Below are positions 1 through 64,000 of a DNA stretch of 64,000 nt, one piece after another (positions within the stretch are counted from its first letter, which is position 1; the number at the start of each line of letters is the position of its first letter). The stretch covers positions 81,235,179 through 81,299,178 of the forward strand of contig NC_084840.1 in NCBI RefSeq assembly GCF_033115175.1, read 5' to 3'. This DNA comes from Lepus europaeus. Lineage: Eukaryota > Chordata > Mammalia > Lagomorpha > Leporidae. Both the position numbers and the translations under genes were made by a program. The notes below the pieces were generated by a model. It was not told where the DNA came from. It worked only from the letters and a program-made list of their open reading frames with translations, and made no database searches.

Positions 1-1053
1 CTGCATAGCCCTTTGAGAGCTAACACTATGAAAAGGTCAGCCACGTAGGGTATGCTTGACAGGGTTCCTGCTTCTAATTTTTCAAGTGCGGCCTCAGCTC
101 TTCGTTCCCTGATGGGGCCCGCCACTCCCACTGTGCTCCTGTGTCCCCTTCTCTGCCTCATACATTCATATCCCTGTTTTGCCCAGTCTAAGCCTTTTCC
201 ATGCTGTTCCCTCTCAATTTAAACATGAATTTGTACATGTTTATGCATTTTCATGTTTTGGCTCGTCCTTGTGATAGGTCCTACTTATTCTGTTTTGAAA
301 ACAAGAAACCCAAAGTTTAATGAGCTGAACCCAGCTCTGGGTTGAGCAGCAGCCTGTGGAGGACCTGCTGCTTAGGCTGCCCTTTGTTTTACTAGGAGAG
401 GCCAGGGCAGGGCAGGGCAAGGACTGCCCAACACTTGGTGCAGTTCTGGAAACATAACAGGTCATCAAGAGATTTTGTTCCATGAAAAGCCAAGGGCAGC
501 CTGAAGTCATAGCTTAGCCGGCAACGATGAGCTCTCAGCTCAGAATGATGAGGGGGCTCACTGACTACATTCAAAGTCAGAAACACTCCAATGATGAAGC
601 CGTTAAGACAGAACCTCACTCTCCTCACAAGCCACACATCTGAAAACGTCACGGTGACTTGGGGCAGGGGAGAGGGCCTGGATTCCCTGTTCCTTTCCTC
701 TGGAAGCTGCTGGCTTTCTCTTTTAGGGCCATCTCTAAAAAGCCTGAGGATTAGAATGCAACCACACCCTCTCCTGTGTGGCAAGCAGCTTGCCTCAAGC
801 TGATCTGCAGTCTGCCTCTGATAAGGCTGTGTGGCCTTGCATTAGTCACTTCCAGAGACTCAGCACTCTCAACTCATGACAGCACTTCCTCCCTGAGACT
901 GATGATTTGAGAAATAAAACTAGGTAAGGGCTTGGGACGGAACATTTAGCCCACAGTACAAGGACTTTCTTCCAATAGCGAAGGGTCTGGAGAATGTGTG
1001 AGGAGTGAGGCGGCAGGAGAGGTGAGTGGAGAACATTGAAAGTTATTGGAGAT
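1..1053. other. unique intergenic sequence
   Basis: No repeat, exon or conserved protein recognised. Synteny with human would put ACTA1 downstream of NUP133, but no actin coding sequence is visible here. Confidence 0.5.
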
Positions 1054-1366
1054 GGGCCGGCACTGAGGCTCACTAGGCTAATCCTCCGCCTTGCGGCGCC
1101 GGCACACCGGGTTCTAGTCCCAGTCGGGGCACCAATCCTGTCCCGGTTGCCCCTCTTCCAGGCCAGCTCTCTGCTATGGCCCGGGAGGGCAGTGGAGGAT
1201 GGCCCAAGTGCTTGGGCCCTGCACCCACGTGGGAGACCAGAAGGAGGCATCTAGCTCCTGGCTTTGGATCAGCACAGCGCCGGCTGTAGCAGCCATTTGG
1301 GGAGTGAACCAACAGAAGGAAGACCTTTCTGTCTAACTCTGCCAAAATAAAATAAAATAAAAAAAA
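1054..1366 (+). mobile_element. C repeat SINE
   Basis: Full-length, with a ggcTCACTAGGCTAATCCTCC-type head and A-rich tail. Imperfect target duplication around AGTTATTGGAGA / AGCTATTGGAGA. Confidence 0.9.
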
Positions 1367-1409
1367 GCTATTGGAGAGTTGAGTAGTATAGAAGTTATCT
1401 CATATTCAA

Positions 1410-1638
1410 GTAGCTGGGTTCAAGTTCCAGCTTCACTCCTGATCCCAGCTTCCTGTTAACGCACATCCTTGGAGGCAGATGATGGCACAAGTAGTTAGGT
1501 CCTTGCTACCCCTCCGGGAGACCTGGATTGAGTTCTGGGCACCTGAGTTTGGCCTGGCTCAGCTGGAGCCATTGTGGGAATTTGGGACTGAACCAGCAAA
1601 TGGGAGGATGTCTCTGCCTTTTAAATAAATATTTTAAA
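1410..1638 (+). mobile_element. C repeat SINE, 5'-truncated, old
   Basis: Body from the B-box region onward, with an AAATAAATATT tail; diverged. Confidence 0.8.
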
Positions 1639-1644
1639 TGTTAC

Positions 1645-1938
1645 TGGGGGCAAGCACTGTGGCATAGTGGGTAAAGCCACCACCTGTGGTGCTGGCATCT
1701 CATATGAGCAGTGGGTTGAGTCCTGGCTGCTCCACTTGATTCAGCTCCCTGCTAATGCACCTTGGAAAGCAGAAGACAATCCAGGTTGACCCCCTGTACC
1801 CATGTGGAAGACCCAGAAGCCCCTGACTCCTGGCTTCAGATTGGCTCAGCTCTGGGTGTTGCAGCCACCTGGAGAGTGAACCAGCAGATGGAGAAACTCT
1901 CTCTCACTCTGCTTTTCAAATAAATACATCTTTAAAAA
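1645..1938 (+). mobile_element. C repeat SINE
   Basis: Head GCACTGTGGCATAGTGGGTA, tail TTTCAAATAAATACATCTTT. Confidence 0.88.
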
Positions 1939-1968
1939 TAATCAAATTGAACAGGAAGTCAATGTAGT

Positions 1969-2289
1969 TTTTTTTTTTTTTTTTTGACAGGTAGAGTGGA
2001 CAGTGAGAGATAGAAAGGTCTTCCTTTTGCCGTTGGTTCACCTTCCAATGGCCGCCGCGGTAGGCGCACCGCGCTGATCCAATGGCAGGAGCCAGGTACT
2101 TATCCTGGTCTCCCATGGGGTGCAGGGCCCAAGCACTTGGGCCATCCTCCACTGCACTCCCTGGCCACAGCAGAGAGCTGGCCTGGAAGAGGGGCAACTG
2201 GGACAGGATCGGTGCCCCGACTGGGACTAGAACCCGGTGTGCCGGCGCCGCAAGGTTGAGGATTAGCCTAGTGAGCCGCGGCGCCGGCC
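1969..2289 (-). mobile_element. C repeat SINE, young
   Basis: Poly-T at left, GC-rich head at right. Target duplication GGAAGTCAATGTAGTTTT / GGAAGTCAACGTAGTTTT. Confidence 0.93.
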
Positions 2290-2380
2290 GGAAGTCAACG
2301 TAGTTTTAAATGTATCTGGAGTGCACAAAGATTTATTCTAGCTTTATTTAAAACAATTCAACTCATGCTTCAATTTTTTT

Positions 2381-2445
2381 TGAAGACATTTATTTATTTG
2401 AAAGGCAGAGTTACACAGAGAGAAGAGGCAGAGAGATATACATTC
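2381..2445 (-). mobile_element. C repeat tail fragment
   Basis: Only the tail-proximal part (ATTTATTTATTTGAAAGGCAG) is recognisable. Confidence 0.6.
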
Positions 2446-2810
2446 ATACATGCATACACACACACACTGGCATGGAAGGTGATTAGGAAAGACTTGAGAA
2501 CGTCCTGGGCAGGGGTGATAATGAGAAAAACAAAAATAAAAAAAGACTGAGAACCACGGATATAGAAAAATGCTAAATTTCTCACTTAAGAGAAATGGGT
2601 TACAAAATAAAATTCTATATACAGTCCCAAACATACTTAGATTTTGAATGGCAACAAGTTATTTCTGTGTGGAACATTATTGGGTTCAATTTTCTTCTAC
2701 ATGCTTTTTTTTTTTTATAGGTTTCTAATTTTTGACAGTATTTTAAAAATAAACTTAGAATTACACACTCTCATTCTAATATACTTTGGTACTAGTTAAT
2801 GAGTGACTTT

Positions 2811-3138
2811 AAGATTTATGTATTTAAAAAAGCAGAGTTAAAGAAAGGTGGAGGGGTAGGAAGAGAGGGAGAGTGAAGGGTCTTCCATCTGTTGGTTCAC
2901 TCCCCAAATGGCCACAATGGCCAGAGCTGCACCAATGGGGAGCCAGGAGCCAGAAGCCACTTTCAGTTCTCCCATGTGAGTGCAGGGGCCCAAGCACCTG
3001 GGCCATCTTCTACTGCTTTCCCAGGCCAGAGCAGAGAGCTGGATCAGAAGAGCAGCTGAGTCTTGAACCGGTGTCCATATGGGAGGCTAGCACTGCAGGC
3101 AGTGGCTTTACCTACTACGCCCCAGTACTGGCCCCAGT
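2811..3138 (-). mobile_element. C repeat SINE
   Basis: Tail at left, head ending GTACTGGCCCC at right. Confidence 0.88.
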
Positions 3139-3157
3139 GAGTGGCATTTTTATTTAT

Positions 3158-3471
3158 TTAGACAGGCAGAGTGGACAGTGAGAGAGGGAGACAGAGAGAG
3201 AGAAAGGTCTTCCTTTGCCGTTGGTTCACCTTCCAATGGCCGCTGCGGCTGGCGTCCTGCAGCCGGCACATCATGCTGATCCGAAGCCAGGAGCCAGGTG
3301 CTTCTCCTGGTCTCCCAGGAGACCATCTTCCACTGCACTCCCGGGCCATAGCAGAGAGCTGGCCTGGAAGAGGGGCAACCGGGACAGAATCTGGCACCCC
3401 AACCGGGACTAGAACCCGGTGTGCCGGTGCTGCAAGGCGGAGGATTAGCCTATTGAGCCACGTCGCGGCCC
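3158..3471 (-). mobile_element. C repeat SINE, young
   Basis: Flanked by GGCATTTTTATTTA on both sides, so it inserted right beside the older copy at 2811. Confidence 0.93.
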
Positions 3472-3483
3472 GGCATTTTTATT

Positions 3484-3860
3484 TAGGACTATACAAGGGT
3501 ACTTGAAAAAGTTCATGGGCAATGGAATCAAACTTCTTTAGCGTAAAACATTACAAAATCATGAATAGTTTTTTCATAATAGACATTTTCCCAGAATTTT
3601 TTTAGGTTTATTTATATTATTTGAAAGGTAGAGTTAGAGAGGGAGGGAGACACAGAGAAAAATCCTGTATCCACTGCTTCACTCCCCAAATGGTCGAAAT
3701 GGCTGGAGATGGGCTGATCCGAAGCTTCCTCTAGGACCTGGATTGGAAGTGGAGCAGCTGGGACTCAAACTGGTACCCATATGGGGATGTAGGCGCCATG
3801 GACAGTGGCTCAGCCTGTTATGCATGGTGCCAGCCTCTCCAAGAATTTTTGAAGTAGCCA
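3484..3860. mobile_element. MITE-like element split by a SINE
   Basis: GGGTACTTGAAAAAGTTCAT at the left and a matching inverted end AGAATTTTTGAAGTAG at the right (3838-3856) suggest terminal inverted repeats of a DNA-transposon relic. A C repeat occupies 3600-3838. Family not assigned. Confidence 0.5.
3600..3838 (-). mobile_element. C repeat SINE, shortened
   Basis: Tail and head present with an internal deletion, inserted in the MITE-like element. Confidence 0.8.
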
Positions 3861-4408
3861 TGTCTGGTCATTTTCCTTTTAGGCATTCTTGGAATACGGT
3901 GTCCAGCATCAGGTAGGTGGGGCTGCAATCAGGTCTTTGTGGGTGGCTTCAAAAGGCCCAAGAGTGCTGGATCACATCAGTGTCAGTGCTGGACAGACGG
4001 CCTGCCTCAGAGAACTGTGTGGAACAGCTGTACCCAGGTCTAGGCCCTGGCATGGGCAGTAGCTGATGTGTTAAGGAAACAAGGAGTTGGTTTAAAAAAA
4101 GAAGACAGACAATTCAGTCTTTAAAAAGTCATCTGAAAGTGAAAGCCCCCAAACAGGGGTGTAAGGCGCCTTGACGTTTACACTTGGGGTTTCAGGAAGT
4201 CCCTTACTGTGCATCTCCACGGCTGCCGTCATCCTGGACACAACATGTGCACAACTCCTTGAGACACCATAGTCCACAGGCTGCTGCCATACACCCTCCT
4301 CTGTGGCGATCAAAAACAGCACCAGCCCAGGACTGAGCAGCATTCAGAGGGGTGAACGTGATATGCTCCACGTCATTCAGATGTCTCTCTCAGTAGAAAA
4401 TATGTGAT
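3861..4408. other. unique intergenic sequence
   Basis: No repeat family or convincing coding frame recognised between a minus-strand C repeat and a plus-strand one. Confidence 0.4.
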
Positions 4409-4675
4409 GGGGCCAGTGTTGTGGTATGATGGGTAAGGCCGTCACCTGGGATGCTGGCATCCCACATAGATGCCGATTCATGTCCCTGCTGGGTGGCTTG
4501 GGAGAAGCAGCAGGAAATGGCCCAACTACTTGGGCCCCTGCCATCCATGTGGGAGACTTGGAGGAGGCTCCTGGCTTCAGGCTGGCCCAGCCCTGGCCAT
4601 TGTGACCATCTAAGGAGTATGCCAGTGGATGGAAGAGCTCTCTGTCTCTCCCTCTCTTTCAAACAAATGAATCCT
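4409..4675 (+). mobile_element. C repeat SINE
   Basis: Head GGGGCCAGTGTTGTGGTATG, tail CAAACAAATGAATCC. Confidence 0.88.
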
Positions 4676-4996
4676 TTTTTTTTTTTTTTTTTTTAAGATT
4701 TTATTTATTTATTTGAGAGGTAGAGTTACAGAAAGGTCTTCCATCTACTAGTTCACTCCCCAAGTGGCTGCAACAGCTGGAGCTGGGCTAATCTGAAGCC
4801 AGGAGCCAGGAGCTTCTTCCAGGTCTCCCAAGTGGGTACAGAGGCCCAGGCGCTTGGCCCATCTTCTGCTGCTTTCTCAGGCCATAGCAGAGAGCTGGAC
4901 CGGAAGACGAGCAGCTGGGACACAAACCAGTGCCCACCTGGGATATTGACATTGCAGGTAGCAGCTTAGCCTACTTCACCACAGCACTGGTCCCCC
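4676..4996 (-). mobile_element. C repeat SINE
   Basis: Poly-T then AAGATTTTATTTATTTATTT, head CAGCACTGGTCCCCCC. Tail to tail with the copy at 4409. Confidence 0.88.
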
Positions 4997-4998
4997 CA

Positions 4999-5041
4999 AA
5001 AAATACATACATACATACATACACAAATATATATATATATA
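4999..5041. repeat. (ATAC)n and (AT)n microsatellite
   Basis: Simple tetranucleotide then dinucleotide run at the head of a SINE. Confidence 0.9.
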
Positions 5042-6088
5042 TTTACACCACTTGTAAAGTTATTATCAGTTACTTGATTTATAAAAAAAATCATTAATAA
5101 TTCTTTGAAGAATAATTCTTCTAAGAGAAAAAAATTTTCAAAATTGTAGCTGTTAATTTCATCTTTACTACTAATTTTAGCTACTGATTATATGGGCTAG
5201 CGCTGAAAGAGTAAGACAGAACCACTAACTCACACCACAAGAACAGTTATTTCACACCCAGGATATCCACCAGCAGTCAGGTACTATCAATGGCTTCTCC
5301 GTTTTCTTCTGTTGAACCAGGGATAAACTGGGTTTGTAATTAACTCTACTCATCAAGTAACACCAAAGTATATTTGTGGCAACATGAAGGAGGCAGGAGT
5401 GTGTCCCCAAAGCCACTCTTACCTACTAGGGTGATCTAGGACCAAACTGAATGCCTGCAGTTAATGTCTCTATAAATCCAAAGCTCTTCTTCCTAAGTAC
5501 CTTTTCTTTAGAACCCTTCAGTGTATTCCTAGCCTCAGTCCTGATGCTTGCTGTCCTAATCCGCAACTGTACACAGCAAACTCCCAGGCTGTTGATTTCT
5601 TCCCTTTGATTAATATAAACAGCTCCGTTAGTGCACAGGTTGAGCTATACAACCTGCAGGGAAGAGGCCACCATGGCTAGACCGGGGCTCTCTTCTCCAT
5701 GTTTAACTTCTGACCTTTCAGCTGTTGGAGCAGGCTGGGAGTGAGCCATCATCTGAGCCAAACCCTAGGTATGCCAGCAACGCTTCATCCAATCCCTGAT
5801 CTTTATTTAAGCCAGATAAACAGGGCGGTGACATTGGTCAGGACAAAGAAGCTTTGAGGGAACACTGCTGTCCAATCACCTCGGTTACCATGTTAGGTGA
5901 AGTCATAACGGCTTCCATCATTACACATACTTTGACCAGGTCGGCAGACTGCTGGCACTGGAATGCAGTGAAAAACATTCTGAAAACACATAAGGCTGAT
6001 TAATTCCCACACTGAAAGATCATATTAGTACAATAAGCTTATCAATACAGTTTATGAATTAGAAAGCTGCTTTTTCCACTAAAATACT
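5042..6088. other. unique sequence downstream of NUP133
   Basis: AT-rich, with no repeat recognised and no convincing open frame. Part may be transcribed if a distal poly(A) site (near 5805) is used. Confidence 0.4.
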
Positions 6089-6658
6089 TTTATTAATGCT
6101 TATTCTTTCTGTAGAAAAGTTTAAACTATTTCCAGTGAATTCATCAGACATCAAGCTCACATGAATTCAGGTCCACTTTGTCTTATTTTTTTAGTTCCAT
6201 AAGTCGGCAAAATTTGTGATTTATCTTACTAGATATTTCCCATTCTCCTTAACCAAAATAGATACCAAACACCCCAGTTTCTCTTTAGCGCATTATATGC
6301 AGTCACAGCCATTCAGAGAATCTAGTGCAATCTTGTGATTTTGAGAGTCAGAGAAACAGACCTAGAAGTCATTTGTAAATAGCCAGAAGCAGGACTCACC
6401 ACACCGAGTGAGATGAAAAAGAAATGGCAATAAATACAGAAACAACTGATAGCTTTCAGGTGGAAAAGGAGGAAGGAAATTATCATGTAATTGAAAACCA
6501 AAACACTAGTTATATAACAATTTTATATTAGCTTCCAAATAAAGTATAAAGAAATCCAGTCATACATTTTATAAAATGGTGAAAACATGTAGTTGCTAAA
6601 GGCCTGAAATATTTATGTTACACAAATTTTAGAAACAATGATCAGTTTTAGAAAAAAA
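6089..6658 (-). other. NUP133: probable NUP133 3' UTR
   Basis: Unique AT-rich sequence directly after the stop codon. The first canonical AATAAA on the minus strand that I noticed is at 6089-6094, which would give a 3' UTR of roughly 570-590 nt. A further AATAAA lies near 5805. The true cleavage site cannot be decided from sequence alone. Confidence 0.5.
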
Positions 6659-63715
<57,057 letters not shown>

Positions 63716-64000
63716 CTAAAACAAGCAAGTAACACAGTAGAGATCTTATTAAAAGGACTCAAAAACTGGGAGTCTGATGGCACGGATATAAAGAAAGCAG
63801 GATAAATTTACTGTACAATTAAAAAAATTAGAAGTAACTACTTAAAAAGTTTTATAATTAGCACACAGTAAAATTGCAGAATAAAATCTCACAGAATGTA
63901 AACCACTGGCAACGGCTTATATCAATACGTCTTTGAGATGCAACCGTCAATCTCATTTTACTATTCAGTAGTACCCCATTAAATGATGAACCACAGTTTA

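Noticed and set aside
1..6088. Possible ACTA1 or another downstream neighbour
   Set aside because: Human synteny suggests ACTA1 nearby, but no actin exon or other known protein could be read on either strand.

Overview
The window is vertebrate nuclear DNA from a lagomorph, most likely European rabbit. The evidence is about 80 copies of the rabbit C repeat (CSINE), a tRNA-derived SINE with a GC-rich head and an AAATAAATAAATCTTT-type tail, together with rabbit-type L1 3' ends that carry a G-rich 3' UTR. There is no prokaryotic gene, CRISPR array, rRNA or canonical tRNA gene.

Only one cellular gene is present: NUP133, on the minus strand. I resolved 22 coding exons between 63715 and 6659. All have AG/GT splice sites, compatible phases and no frameshift or stop. 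They sum to 2958 nt (985 residues plus stop), and aligning the end to the 1156-residue human protein makes them exons 5-26, from about residue 172 to the end. Exons 1-4 and the promoter lie beyond the right edge. The exons cover most of the seven-bladed beta-propeller, including the membrane-curvature (ALPS) loop, and all of the C-terminal helical domain that docks on NUP107 in the nuclear-pore Y complex. Positions 1 to about 6088 lie downstream of the gene: unique sequence plus SINEs and one MITE, with no second gene recognised.

Introns hold most of the sequence and are filled with C repeats. Older layers show beneath them: a minus-strand L1M in intron 20 broken up by SINEs, a plus-strand L1 end in intron 8, MaLR-type LTRs in introns 9 and 12, hAT-type MITEs, and two young L1 3' stubs with target duplications.

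The most notable object is a defective endogenous retrovirus in intron 15 (31583-36037, plus strand, antisense to NUP133). It has a complete 530-bp 5' LTR, a lysine-tRNA primer-binding site, gammaretrovirus-like gag, protease, RT, RNase H and integrase pieces, no env, and a 3' LTR reduced to its last 15 bases. Both ends are flanked by the 4-bp duplication AAGG. Internal scars include a perfect 17-bp inverted repeat sitting exactly on the gag frameshift and an LTR-derived patch spliced into pol just after the YVDD motif. A 409-codon frame with all integrase catalytic residues stays open and runs out into host DNA.

Most long open frames elsewhere are SINE translations and are not genes. Exon numbers assume the human 26-exon structure. 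Family names of old repeats are from pattern recognition and were not checked by a library search.
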